The notes: generated by a model not told the origin, from the sequence alone. Numbered from the stretch's first letter, positions 1 to 6,725 are shown. The stretch is DNA of 14,023 bases from DAOTZU01 sp034433995 (GCA_034433995.1 DAOTZU010000001.1:1-14023); one strand, 5' to 3'. A program made the numbers and translations.

Positions 1-735
1 GACGATACGGGGGTCGGCGGTCATCACGCCATCCACATCGGTCCAAATCCACACCTCGTCGGCGGGCAGGCATCGCCCCAAGATCGTGGCGCTATAGTCG
101 CTCCCGCCGCGGCCCAAGGTGGTGGGCACGCCGCCGGTGGTTGCGCCGATGAACCCGGTGACCACCGGCACCATCCCCGCTTCGATCAAAGGCAAAAGGC
201 GCGCGCGGGTTTTCGCGGTCGTCTCCTCCCACAGGGGCGCGGCGCTGCCGAAATGGTTATCGGTCACGATGAGCTCGGTGGCCTCCACCGTTTGGGCCTT
301 GACGCCCTGGCTCAACAGGGCGGCAGCGGTGATCCGCGCCGAAAGGCGCTCGCCCAAGCCCGAGACGGCATCCAGCCCACGCGGGGTGAGCTCGCCCAAG
401 GTATAGATGCTGGTGCAAAGGGTCTCGAACCACTGGAGGAGCGTATCCATCTCTGCCCGCAGGCCACGGCCGTGTTCTGCATCGTTCACGCAGGCGGCGA
501 TGGCCTGATGATGTTTGGTCTGCAATTCTTCGCGGATGAGGCGGAAGGTGCGGCCGTCGCCCATGGCGGCAGTGGTGGCGGCCTTGACCAGACTATCGGT
601 GACGCCGCTCATGGCTGAAACGACCATCACTGGCGCCGTGCCCGTGCGCTGCATGACTTCAGCGCCAATGCGCGCCACATGGGCGATGCGCTCACCGGTG
701 CCGACCGAGGTGCCTCCGAACTTCATCACGATCAT
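1..735 (-). CDS. lysC: Aspartate kinase, N-terminal part (C-terminus outside window)
   Basis: Aspartate kinase phosphorylates L-aspartate with ATP, the first step toward lysine, threonine and methionine, in the cytoplasm. The 245 visible codons hold the amino-acid-kinase core: KFGGTSV at residues 5-11, VVSAMSGVTD near residue 40, GERLSARI in the middle, RGGSDYSATILG (nucleotide and aspartate site) near residue 215, and TDVDGVMTADPRIV at the window edge. The family is usually about 400-470 residues, so the rest of the kinase domain and the regulatory ACT domains lie left of base 1. The ATG at 735-733 is chosen because GGAGGAG precedes it at good spacing and it gives the usual MIVMKFGG start. 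The gene is divergent from the histidine-kinase-like gene. Its leader is about 190 nt and contains a hairpin followed by a T run, suggesting attenuation. The identification is secure; whether it is monofunctional or fused to homoserine dehydrogenase cannot be seen. Confidence 0.96.
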   Translation of the reverse strand, partial: MIVMKFGGTSVGTGERIAHVARIGAEVMQRTGTAPVMVVSAMSGVTDSLVKAATTAAMGDGRTFRLIREELQTKHHQAIAACVNDAEHGRGLRAEMDTLLQWFETLCTSIYTLGELTPRGLDAVSGLGERLSARITAAALLSQGVKAQTVEATELIVTDNHFGSAAPLWEETTAKTRARLLPLIEAGMVPVVTGFIGATTGGVPTTLGRGGSDYSATILGRCLPADEVWIWTDVDGVMTADPRIV

Positions 736-809
736 GGGGTTTTCTCCTCCGCAAGGGGAACTGGCCCGCCGAAGGAAGCGGCGGCAAGGCAGGGAATATC
801 CGACGATGG

Positions 810-842
810 AAAAATCGCCAGCGGTGGCCAGTGGCCAGCGAT
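810..842 (-). terminator. Attenuator-like hairpin with T run in the lysC leader
   Basis: On the minus strand, bases 842-814 form a stem of 9 bp (ATCGC outer arm against GCGAT, extended by two G-T wobbles and two G-C pairs) around an 11-nt loop, followed at once by five T (814-810). It lies downstream of the predicted lysC promoter and about 75 nt before the lysC ATG. No other gene ends here, so premature termination of the lysC transcript is the simplest reading. I found no leader peptide with a good Shine-Dalgarno site and no recognisable lysine riboswitch or T-box core. Confidence 0.5.
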
Positions 843-933
843 GGAGGAGGCAACAGCGCCCGAGGAGCAAAATGACGCCCGACCATCCCGCAGAGGCAAG
901 ACTCCTGCCCCAAGCGGGACGAGGTTGCTGGCT

Positions 934-961
934 ATTATAGCAAATCTTGCACTGCTGGCAA
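934..961 (-). promoter_or_regulatory. Sigma70-like promoter for lysC
   Basis: Read on the minus strand, TTGCCA (961-956) and a perfect TATAAT (939-934) are separated by 16 bp. Transcription would start near 927 and give a leader of about 190 nt before the lysC ATG. Confidence 0.65.
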
Positions 962-1067
962 GTGATGCTGTGCGAGGTGTTGAAAGATGAGGCTTTCCGA
1001 AATTGCCGGCGACCCTGGCTGAACCTTCGATGATGCGTCGGGCCGCCGATAGATGGTGGCCTTCCTC

Positions 1068-1151
1068 GCCGTCGGATCGAATCCGACGGCTCTGCCTGCC
1101 AAGCCCACGACGCGGGCTTACTATCCCCAGCCGTCGGTTTCCAACCGACGG
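1068..1151. repeat. Three-hairpin palindromic element
   Basis: Three stem-loops stand in a row. The first pairs GCCGTCGGAT (1068-1077) with ATCCGACGGC (1081-1090) around CGA, a perfect 10-bp stem. The second pairs AAGCCC (1101-1106) with GGGCTT (1114-1119). The third pairs CCGTCGGTT (1131-1139) with AACCGACGG (1143-1151) around TCC, a perfect 9-bp stem. The first and third share the CCGTCGG core. The element lies between the two outward promoters, so it is not a terminator for either gene. It resembles REP-type or MITE-type palindromes spread through genomes, or alternatively a protein-binding regulatory site. Confidence 0.6.
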
Positions 1152-1175
1152 AGCTCTCGGCACCCTCGCATGTGC

Positions 1176-1203
1176 TTGCACGAGGCCGGGCCTTGTATAT
1201 ACT
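1176..1203 (+). promoter_or_regulatory. Sigma70-like promoter for the kinase/recombinase operon
   Basis: TTGCAC (1176-1181) and TATACT (1198-1203) are separated by 16 bp. The predicted transcription start near 1210 leaves about 60 nt before the chosen ATG at 1270. Confidence 0.6.
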
Positions 1204-1269
1204 AGAGGCCGAGGGGAGGGTTAGCCACTGGCGGGCCGACCCTTCCAGGAGAGAGGAAGGTTGGCCAAC

Positions 1270-3003
1270 ATGCCGCATACCCTGTCTCGTTTGGTTCTGG
1301 GAGTGATCATCTTGTTCCTTGTCCTGATCACTTCGACGGCCCTGGTGGCCGTCTACCGTCCGGCGTGGCTCCTGGGGCTGAACGTGGCCACGCTGGCTCT
1401 TTTCGGCCTTGGCGCCGCCATCACCCTGCGGGAGCTGGCCCGCGAGGAGGAACAGCGGCAGATTCTGCTCAAGGTGAGCGAGGGCCTGGCCGCCCGCACG
1501 GAGCTGGATGATCTGTTGGATTTTATCGTCCAAGCGATCTTGAAGTCGGTGCCCCGGGCCGACAAATGCGTGATCCATCTCCTGGATCAGACGGGCCGCA
1601 GGCTCTATCCGCGTTACTCCTCGCAACCTGAATGGGCCCATTCCGCGGGGATGCCGGCCGATAAGGGCGTGGCGGGGAAGGCGCTCCAGGAGCTGCGCCC
1701 GCAGGTCGTCCCCGATGTGCGCCGGGCGACGGGTTTTTTGCCCCTCAAATCCAGCCCCGAGCTGCGGGCTTTGATGGTGGTGCCGTTGCACGCCCAGGGC
1801 AGGCCCTTGGGCACCATCAGCCTGAACAGCAACATTCCCCGTGCTTTTTCGCGGCGCGACGAGATGTTGGTGACCATGCTGGCCACCCAGGCCTCCGCCG
1901 CCATCTATCAGAAGCAGCTTTATGCCTCGGCCCTGCGCGAGAACCGTCACATCGAGGCCATCATCAACAATCTCTCCGATGGCCTCATCGTGCTGGATGC
2001 CGAAGGTTGTGTGCTGCGTTACAATCCCGCCCTGGCCCACCTCATCGGTGTGGATGAGGAGAGCATCGTGGGGCAAAAAGTGGATCCGGAGAGCGAGCTT
2101 CCCGAGCTGCGCCGGCTGGCTCTGGCCCTGGGCGATTGTCTCTCTGATGTGCGCCAGGCCCGGGAATGCCAGGTGGAGCTCAACGAGCCCGTGCGGGCCC
2201 TGCTGCGGGTCTGCACCTCGCCGGTGGTGGACCATGAGGGCAATTGGGGACAGATCATCCTGCTCCACGATCAGACGGAGGAGCTGGACCTGATCCGGGC
2301 CCAAGCCAGCTTCATCGCCGCTGCCGCCCGCGAGATACAGCTCCCCCTGGATGCCATCCGAGGGTATGCGACCTTGCTGCTGAGCGCCCTGCCGCGGGAT
2401 CCGCAACACTGGGCGTCTTGGGCTGGCGAGATCCGGCGCCAGAGCGCCCGCCTGAAACGGCTGATCCAGGACCTGGCGGATCTTGGTACCGGCGATAGCC
2501 GCCGCCCGGTCATCCGCCTGGAACCGGTCTCGCCCGCCGAACTGATCCGCGAGGCGTTCGCCGAGGTATCCGAGATGGCCGCACGCAAAAAGGTCACTCT
2601 GGAGCTCCAGGGGCAGGAGGATCTGGCCAACGTGGCGCTGGATCACGAGCGCATCAACCACGCCCTGCTTTATCTTTTGGAGAATGCCCTGCATCGCGCC
2701 TCACCGGGGGGCAAGGTCACGGTCAAGATCGAGGCCAGCTTGGAGGAGTTGGCCCTCACCTTGACGGATGATGGCCAACCCATTCCCCCAGAGGCGCGGG
2801 AGCGTATTTTCCAGGGTTCGTACCGCACGGATGGCGCACTCCCTGGGGATCCGGCCGGTACAGGCTTGGGTTTGTACCTCAGCCGCAAGATCGTCGAGGC
2901 CCACGGCGGGCATCTGTGGCTGGCCGAGGAGAGCGAGCGCGGGAACAAGCTGCACTGCCTGCTGCCCTTGCTCCCGCCCGAGAACGCCCAGAGCCGCGGT
3001 TGA
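1270..3003 (+). CDS. Membrane GAF-PAS histidine-kinase-like protein lacking the phospho-acceptor His
   Basis: The 577-residue protein has two N-terminal membrane segments (about 8-29 and 33-50), a GAF domain (about 66-218), a PAS domain (about 222-330), a DHp-like region (about 335-410) and a HATPase domain (about 440-570). Family hallmarks seen are the N-box Asn472 in LLENALHRA and a full GTGLGLYLS G2 box at 530-538. The H-box, normally like SHELRTPL, reads AREIQLPL: the acceptor His is Arg354 (CGC). The G1 box reads DDGQPIP, so its second Gly is Pro504. Autophosphorylation on His is therefore unlikely, while ligand sensing and nucleotide binding may persist. No response regulator is adjacent; a degenerate recombinase follows after 13 nt. 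ATG 1270 is preferred because GAGGAAGG lies 9 nt upstream; TTG at 1261 would add three residues. Domain assignment is firm; the biological role is unknown. Confidence 0.9.
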   Translation: MPHTLSRLVLGVIILFLVLITSTALVAVYRPAWLLGLNVATLALFGLGAAITLRELAREEEQRQILLKVSEGLAARTELDDLLDFIVQAILKSVPRADKCVIHLLDQTGRRLYPRYSSQPEWAHSAGMPADKGVAGKALQELRPQVVPDVRRATGFLPLKSSPELRALMVVPLHAQGRPLGTISLNSNIPRAFSRRDEMLVTMLATQASAAIYQKQLYASALRENRHIEAIINNLSDGLIVLDAEGCVLRYNPALAHLIGVDEESIVGQKVDPESELPELRRLALALGDCLSDVRQARECQVELNEPVRALLRVCTSPVVDHEGNWGQIILLHDQTEELDLIRAQASFIAAAAREIQLPLDAIRGYATLLLSALPRDPQHWASWAGEIRRQSARLKRLIQDLADLGTGDSRRPVIRLEPVSPAELIREAFAEVSEMAARKKVTLELQGQEDLANVALDHERINHALLYLLENALHRASPGGKVTVKIEASLEELALTLTDDGQPIPPEARERIFQGSYRTDGALPGDPAGTGLGLYLSRKIVEAHGGHLWLAEESERGNKLHCLLPLLPPENAQSRG

Positions 3004-3016
3004 AAGGGGAGGCAAC

Positions 3017-3964
3017 ATGACCGAGCAACAACTGGAATTGTTCCCCCCGGATGAGGTGCCGGCCATCTCTCGACCACCCAGGCCGGCCCTCACCGCCGCC
3101 GATTCCTTAATGGCCGCCCTGGAACCTTTTACCGTTTACATGCGCCAAAAGGAATTTTCGGCCAACACCATCAAATCCTTCCTCAGCGACCTGCGTCTAC
3201 TGGCCGAGTTTCTGGGCGAGGAGACGCCTCTGGCCCGCTGCAGCACCCAGAAATTGGAGGATTTCCTCCGCCATCTGCAAAAAGACCGCCCGGTGCCCTG
3301 TGCGCCGAAATCGCTGGCGCGGCGCATCACCACCTTGAAAGTGTTCTTTGGCTGGCTGGCCGCCAACGAGGTCCTCGCCACCGACCCCGCGCTGCCCCTG
3401 GCATCTCGGCCCGCCCGCTCGCCCTTGCCGCACATCCTGAGCGAGGAGCAGAGCGATAGGTTGTTGGCCCTCACCCGCAGCATGCGTGACGCGGAACGCG
3501 CGCCCGATGCGCGCCCGCACCTGTTGGTCACCCTGGTGCTCACCACGGGCATCAAGAAGGCCGAATGCATGGGCATCGCTTTGGAGCATCTGGATCTCAG
3601 CCATCCGGAGAGGCCGGCGGTGTACATCCATTATGCCAAGCCACGCCAGCAGTTCAAGGCTCGCCTCTTGGCCCTGCCGGAGGATTTCCCGCAAACGCTA
3701 GAGATCTATCTGCGGCGTTACCAGCCCAAGCAATACCTCTTTGAATGCACGGCGCGCAACTTGGAGTATGTCCTGCACACCCTTTCCACGCTGGCCGGGC
3801 TGAGGGAACAGCTCACCTTCGAGATGTTGCGTTGGACCTCGGCCGTGCGCAGCTTTCGCGCGGGCATGGATGCGGAACATCTGCGCAAAAAGCTCGGCCT
3901 CTCCCTCATCGCTTGGCGCGAGACCCTGCCCATCATCGAAAAGCTCGCCGCCGGGCCGCTGTGA
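3017..3964 (+). CDS. XerC/XerD-like tyrosine recombinase homologue without the catalytic set
   Basis: The 315-residue protein has the two-domain plan of phage-integrase-family recombinases: an N-terminal SAM-like core-binding domain (about 38-130: YMRQKEFSANTIKSFLSDLR and RRITTLKVFFGWL) and a C-terminal catalytic-type domain (about 145-315). The length is close to that of XerC/XerD. The catalytic residues are mostly gone: box I TG-L-R is TGIKKAE with Lys180 for Arg; HxxRH is EMLRW (Glu269, Arg272 kept, Trp273); the LGH His is Leu295; and no Tyr occurs in the last 50 residues, where the nucleophile should be (Leu304 sits near the place). DNA strand cleavage is not expected; DNA binding may remain. 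GGGGAGG precedes ATG 3017 and the gene lies 13 nt after the kinase-like gene, so they are probably co-transcribed. A larger in-frame reading from 2768 is rejected because it overlaps the kinase gene and lacks a Shine-Dalgarno site. Confidence 0.88.
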   Translation: MTEQQLELFPPDEVPAISRPPRPALTAADSLMAALEPFTVYMRQKEFSANTIKSFLSDLRLLAEFLGEETPLARCSTQKLEDFLRHLQKDRPVPCAPKSLARRITTLKVFFGWLAANEVLATDPALPLASRPARSPLPHILSEEQSDRLLALTRSMRDAERAPDARPHLLVTLVLTTGIKKAECMGIALEHLDLSHPERPAVYIHYAKPRQQFKARLLALPEDFPQTLEIYLRRYQPKQYLFECTARNLEYVLHTLSTLAGLREQLTFEMLRWTSAVRSFRAGMDAEHLRKKLGLSLIAWRETLPIIEKLAAGPL

Positions 3965-3969
3965 TGGCC

Positions 3970-3984
3970 TCTGCGTCTCGCAGA
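3970..3984. terminator. Short hairpin between convergent operons
   Basis: TCTGCG (3970-3975) pairs with CGCAGA (3979-3984) around TCT. The hairpin fills most of the 26-bp gap between the convergent recombinase-like and mobA-like stop codons. The place fits a bidirectional terminator, but the stem is only 6 bp and no T run follows, so this is a weak call. Confidence 0.3.
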
Positions 3985-3990
3985 TAGCCC

Positions 3991-4596
3991 TCAACTTGTG
4001 GCCGGTGCCCCGGCGCCCAACCAGATTTCGGCTTGAGCCAGGTCCTCTGGCGTGTTGATGTTATAGAACGAGCGCAGATTGGGGTCCCAGGGGATGATCT
4101 CGTCCAGCGTCACCTGGCGTACCCGTAGCGAGGGATAAAAGCTGACCAGCCGGCGCTGTCCTTGTGCCAGCGCGAGCCGTAGCGGCCCCAGGCAGCGCCG
4201 ATGGTAGAGGGCGTGGAGGGGTTCCAGCCCCGCCGCCAGGCGCGGCACGACGATGTCTTGGCCGGGGGTGAGGGAGAGCATGTAGCGCAGCAGGGGGAGG
4301 CTGAGAAAGGGCATATCGCAGGCCACCACCAACGACCAGGGATGACGCGCCGCGCCCAGACCCGCGGCCAGGCCGGCCAGGGCGCCGGTGTAAGGTGGCA
4401 GATCGTTCACCACCCGGCCCCGGTCGAAGGTCAATTCCTGGTCGGCGCGTTTCACCACCACCAGGTCATCGCTCAAGAGGGCCACCAGGCCGGCCACCCG
4501 CTCCAGAAGGGTGCGCCCCCCCAGAGGCAGGGTGGCCTTTTCTTGCCCCAAACGCTCGCCTTTGCCGCCGGCGAGGATCACCGCGCTGATGAGCAT
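3991..4596 (-). CDS. mobA: MobA-like molybdenum cofactor guanylyltransferase
   Basis: MobA joins GMP from GTP to molybdopterin, giving the MGD form of the molybdenum cofactor, in the cytoplasm. The 201-residue protein has the family signature LAGGKGERLGQEKATLPLGG near the N-terminus (nucleotide loop and conserved Lys), then YTGALAGLAAGL, ACDMPFLS (the metal-binding Asp motif) and near the C-terminus NINTPEDL. The length matches MobA (about 190-200). The start is ATG 4596, which shares its A with the stop TGA of the upstream degV-like gene (TGATG), so translation is probably coupled; no strong separate ribosome binding site is seen. No other molybdenum cofactor gene or molybdoenzyme is in the window. 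A different NTP-transferase, such as an MocA-type cytidylyltransferase, is a less likely reading because NINTPEDL favours MobA. Confidence 0.85.
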   Translation of the reverse strand: MLISAVILAGGKGERLGQEKATLPLGGRTLLERVAGLVALLSDDLVVVKRADQELTFDRGRVVNDLPPYTGALAGLAAGLGAARHPWSLVVACDMPFLSLPLLRYMLSLTPGQDIVVPRLAAGLEPLHALYHRRCLGPLRLALAQGQRRLVSFYPSLRVRQVTLDEIIPWDPNLRSFYNINTPEDLAQAEIWLGAGAPATS

Positions 4597-5471
4597 CACC
4601 CGATTTCGGCGGGCGTGTAGCAGACCCCCACCGTGCCCGGCCCCGAATGGACGGTGAGGGCGGGGCAGAGGTCGCAAAAGAGCGTCTCCACCGGCGAGAC
4701 CACCTTCTCCAAAAGCGCGAGGAGTTGCTGCGCCTCCTCGCGGGCGGCGGCATGGGTCAGGGCCAAGCGCACCTTGCCCCCCAAGCCCACGGCCTTTTGC
4801 ACCAAGGCGGCCATCTTCTTGTAGGCCCCCTCCCGCGAGCGCGCCACGCCCAAGGTGACGATGATGCCATCTTCCATGCTGATCAGGGGCTTGATGTTCA
4901 AAAGCGATCCCACCAGGTGGCTCGCCCGGCCGATCCGTCCGCCAAGATAGAGATAGCGCAGGGTATCCGCCGTCTGAATCATGCGGGTGACGGGGATCAT
5001 CTTGCGCACCAGTTCGAGGATCTCCTTGAGGGTTGCTCCCCGTTCGGCGGCCCGGGCCGCCTGCAGGGCCATCCAGCCATGGCCCATGGAGACGTTGCGC
5101 GTATCCACCACCTCGATGCGCACGCCGCGCAGGCGCTGCATCGCCATCTCCTTGCCGATCATGGCCGCTTGGTAGGCCCCGCTGCCCAAGGAGGTCATGT
5201 GGAAAGAGATGATCTCCTGGGCGCGCTCGGTGGCCCGCACAAAGGCCTCCACATATTCGCCGGGGCCCGGGTTGGCCGTCTTGGGCACCTCGTCCTTTTC
5301 GGTGAGGGAGGACATGTAGGTGTTGAACTCGGCCGAGCTGATCTCGGCCACATCGCGCCAGGCCCGGCCGCGCATGTGGACATAATAGGGAATCATGACG
5401 ATCCCGTAGCGCTGATACATCTCGGCGGGCAGGCTTGCGGTACTATCGGTGATCACCGCTACAGAGGCCAT
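4596..5471 (-). CDS. DegV/FakB family fatty-acid-binding protein
   Basis: DegV proteins bind one fatty acid and, as FakB subunits, present it to the FakA kinase for acyl-phosphate synthesis. The 291-residue length is normal. Seen are the N-terminal VAVITDSTASLP, the fatty-acid carboxylate region MTSLGSGAYQAA near residue 92, RYLYLGGRIGR near residue 170 and HSGPGTVGV near the C-terminus. The usual SGTYQ is SGAYQ here. The start ATG 5471 has AGGAAGG upstream. The gene lies 207 nt downstream of the acyl carrier protein gene on the same strand and overlaps the mobA-like start by one base. Placement beside ACP is consistent with a role in acyl-chain handling, but no FakA kinase is in the window and the true ligand cannot be read from sequence. 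Confidence 0.92.
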   Translation of the reverse strand: MASVAVITDSTASLPAEMYQRYGIVMIPYYVHMRGRAWRDVAEISSAEFNTYMSSLTEKDEVPKTANPGPGEYVEAFVRATERAQEIISFHMTSLGSGAYQAAMIGKEMAMQRLRGVRIEVVDTRNVSMGHGWMALQAARAAERGATLKEILELVRKMIPVTRMIQTADTLRYLYLGGRIGRASHLVGSLLNIKPLISMEDGIIVTLGVARSREGAYKKMAALVQKAVGLGGKVRLALTHAAAREEAQQLLALLEKVVSPVETLFCDLCPALTVHSGPGTVGVCYTPAEIG

Positions 5472-5529
5472 GGTCGCCTTCCTCTTTTCTCCGGCGGGTA
5501 ACAGGGCCGGTCAGGATACCCTTTGACGC

Positions 5530-5563
5530 AAAATAGGGGACACCGTCCATGGCAGCATCCCCT
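5530..5563 (-). terminator. Possible weak terminator downstream of acpP
   Basis: On the minus strand AGGGGA (5563-5558) can pair with TCCCCT (5540-5535) around a 17-nt loop, followed by A and TTTT (5533-5530). This lies in the 207-nt gap between the ACP gene and the degV-like gene. The gap also has two small stems, 5577-5591 (ACACGG/CCGTGT) and 5617-5634 (TCCCG/CGGGA). The loop is long and the T run short, so partial termination or mere chance are both possible. I found no convincing promoter for the degV-like gene in this gap. Confidence 0.3.
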
Positions 5564-5678
5564 TTTCATTGGCAAGACACGGCGACCGTGTGGGCAACGT
5601 TAGGCGGCAAAGGCTCTCCCGTGGGTGAGCGGGACCGCTTGTGCTTGGGATAACTTTTGAGCTTGCCGCAACTTTTGG

Positions 5679-5918
5679 TCAGCCGCGGGCTTTGAGGAAT
5701 TTGACGGCATCGCCGACGGTGGCGATCTTTTGCGCCTCTTCGTCCGAGATGGTGCCGCCAAACTCCTCTTCAAAGGCCATGATCAGCTCGACGAGGTCGA
5801 GGGAATCCGCCTCTAGGTCCTGGCGGAAGTTCGCCTCCAGAGTGACGCGCTCCTCGTCCACACCCAATTGCTCGACAATGATCTTGCGCACGCGCTCAAA
5901 GGTATTGCTCTCGGCCAT
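5679..5918 (-). CDS. acpP: Acyl carrier protein
   Basis: The acyl carrier protein carries acyl chains on a phosphopantetheine arm in the cytoplasm. The 79-residue length is typical. The attachment motif ADSLDLVELIMAFEEEF is complete, with Ser39 in Asp-Ser-Leu as the modified residue, and the protein is acidic as expected. ATG 5918 is chosen because GAGGAGG (5933-5927) lies 8 nt upstream; an in-frame extension to 5999 would read through the promoter and Shine-Dalgarno region. It is first in the minus-strand group acpP, degV-like, mobA-like. No other fatty-acid synthesis genes are adjacent, so it may be the housekeeping ACP or one serving a special pathway; the sequence does not decide. Confidence 0.96.
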   Translation of the reverse strand: MAESNTFERVRKIIVEQLGVDEERVTLEANFRQDLEADSLDLVELIMAFEEEFGGTISDEEAQKIATVGDAVKFLKARG

Positions 5919-5936
5919 AGGACTAACCTCCTCAAT

Positions 5937-5965
5937 ATTGTAGAATAGGATGATGCGCCCGTCAA
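5937..5965 (-). promoter_or_regulatory. Sigma70-like promoter for acpP
   Basis: On the minus strand TTGACG (5965-5960) and TACAAT (5942-5937) are separated by 17 bp. The motif match is very good, but the expected transcription start near 5930 would fall within the Shine-Dalgarno sequence (5933-5927). Either the start is slightly upstream, using the overlapping TATTCT (5947-5942), or the leader is extremely short. Confidence 0.45.
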
Positions 5966-6089
5966 GGAAGACTTGGCCTTGCTCCAGCATGGGCGTCAAG
6001 CGCGCATCACAAGGCCCTGTAGCCCCCCGCTGACGTTGTTACGCCCATAAAACACCCGCTGTGGGCCGAGGTTACGCCTCTTACGCTGA

Positions 6090-6118
6090 TTGACCTGCTT
6101 GCGGGCAGATGCTACAAT
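6090..6118 (+). promoter_or_regulatory. Sigma70-like promoter for the THEP1-type NTPase gene
   Basis: TTGACC (6090-6095) and TACAAT (6113-6118) are 17 bp apart, giving a start near 6125 and a leader of about 20 nt. The motif pair closely matches the divergent acpP promoter. Confidence 0.65.
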
Positions 6119-6143
6119 CTCTGGGAAAGGAAAACGCCCGCCG

Positions 6144-6692
6144 ATGATTCACCTTGTACTGCTCAGCGCCCCCCGGGGGGCCGGCAAAACCACTGCCTGT
6201 TGCCGCCTGGTGTGCCAGGCGCGGGAAATGGACCTGCGCTTGGGCGGCATCCTCACCCTGGCGCGTTATGATGAGGGCGGCGCCCGCATCGGCCTGGATG
6301 CGGTGGATATCCTGACCCAGGAACGGCGGCCACTGGCCGTGGTCACCGCCGACCCGCAACAGGCCACGGTGGGCTGCTACCGCTTCGACGCGCAGAACAT
6401 GGCCTGGGCTTTGGAGCGAGCGCTCCTGGCCCTGGCCGCGCCCATCGACGCCGTGGTGGTGGATGAGATCGGCCCTTTGGAGCTCATCCAAGGGGCCGGC
6501 TTTGCCCCCGTCTTGGATCATCTGGCTGAGGCCCAGGCGGCCGCGGCCATCCTGGTGGTGCGCGCCGAACTCTTGACGCGCTTGCAGACGCGCCTGGCCG
6601 CTTTCCGACCCACCACGGTAACCCTAACCCTGGCCAATCGCGACCAAATCCCCGCCCGCTTACTGGAAGAGATCTGGGAGGGGGGCATATAG
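6144..6692 (+). CDS. THEP1-type nucleoside-triphosphatase
   Basis: The 182-residue protein is a small P-loop NTPase of the THEP1/NTPase_1 family, whose members hydrolyse ATP, GTP and other NTPs and whose cell role is poorly defined. The Walker A loop is SAPRGAGKTT at residues 8-17 and the Walker B region is VVVDEIGPLEL near 109-119, the diagnostic family motif. The length matches the usual 170-190 residues. ATG 6144 is chosen because it gives the P-loop its normal distance from the N-terminus; the upstream AAAGGAAA is a weak ribosome binding site about 12 nt away. The ORF open from 6090 overlaps the promoter and is rejected. The gene is monocistronic, divergent from acpP, and ends immediately before a strong hairpin. 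Confidence 0.9.
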   Translation: MIHLVLLSAPRGAGKTTACCRLVCQAREMDLRLGGILTLARYDEGGARIGLDAVDILTQERRPLAVVTADPQQATVGCYRFDAQNMAWALERALLALAAPIDAVVVDEIGPLELIQGAGFAPVLDHLAEAQAAAAILVVRAELLTRLQTRLAAFRPTTVTLTLANRDQIPARLLEEIWEGGI

Positions 6693-6725
6693 AGACCTGT
6701 CAGGTGGAGAACACCTGACGGGTCT
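6693..6725. terminator. Strong hairpin between convergent genes
   Basis: AGACCTGTCAGGTG (6693-6706) pairs with CACCTGACGGGTCT (6712-6725) around GAGAA, a 14-bp stem with one G-T wobble. It starts at the first base after the NTPase stop and ends 5 bp before the stop of the minus-strand fusion gene, so it is well placed as a bidirectional terminator. No long T run follows. Its first 13 bases recur in the hairpin at 10828-10862, so it may be a member of a repeat family used as a terminator. Confidence 0.65.

Larger units (their letters stand above)
736..1269. other. Divergent intergenic region between lysC and the kinase-like gene
   Basis: No gene is supported in this stretch. It holds, in order, the lysC leader with its attenuator-like hairpin (810-842), a nested hairpin nearer the lysC transcription start (TCCCGC/GCGGGA arms at about 890-921 enclosing a GGCAGGA/TCTTGCC stem), the lysC promoter (934-961), a three-hairpin palindromic element (1068-1151) and the promoter of the plus-strand operon (1176-1203). 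The short open frames here have no ribosome binding site and no family resemblance. Confidence 0.6.

Noticed and set aside
736..927. Lysine riboswitch or T-box in the lysC leader
   Set aside because: I could not find the conserved core motifs of either class by eye; only a generic hairpin with a T run is supported.
2768..3016. N-terminal extension of the recombinase-like frame
   Set aside because: It overlaps the kinase HATPase domain, has no Shine-Dalgarno site and encodes Arg/Ser-rich shadow sequence; ATG 3017 has GGGGAGG upstream.
4647..5501. 284-codon plus-strand frame opposite the degV-like gene
   Set aside because: The translation is rich in His, Gly and Ala without domain resemblance, and the opposite strand encodes an unmistakable DegV protein.
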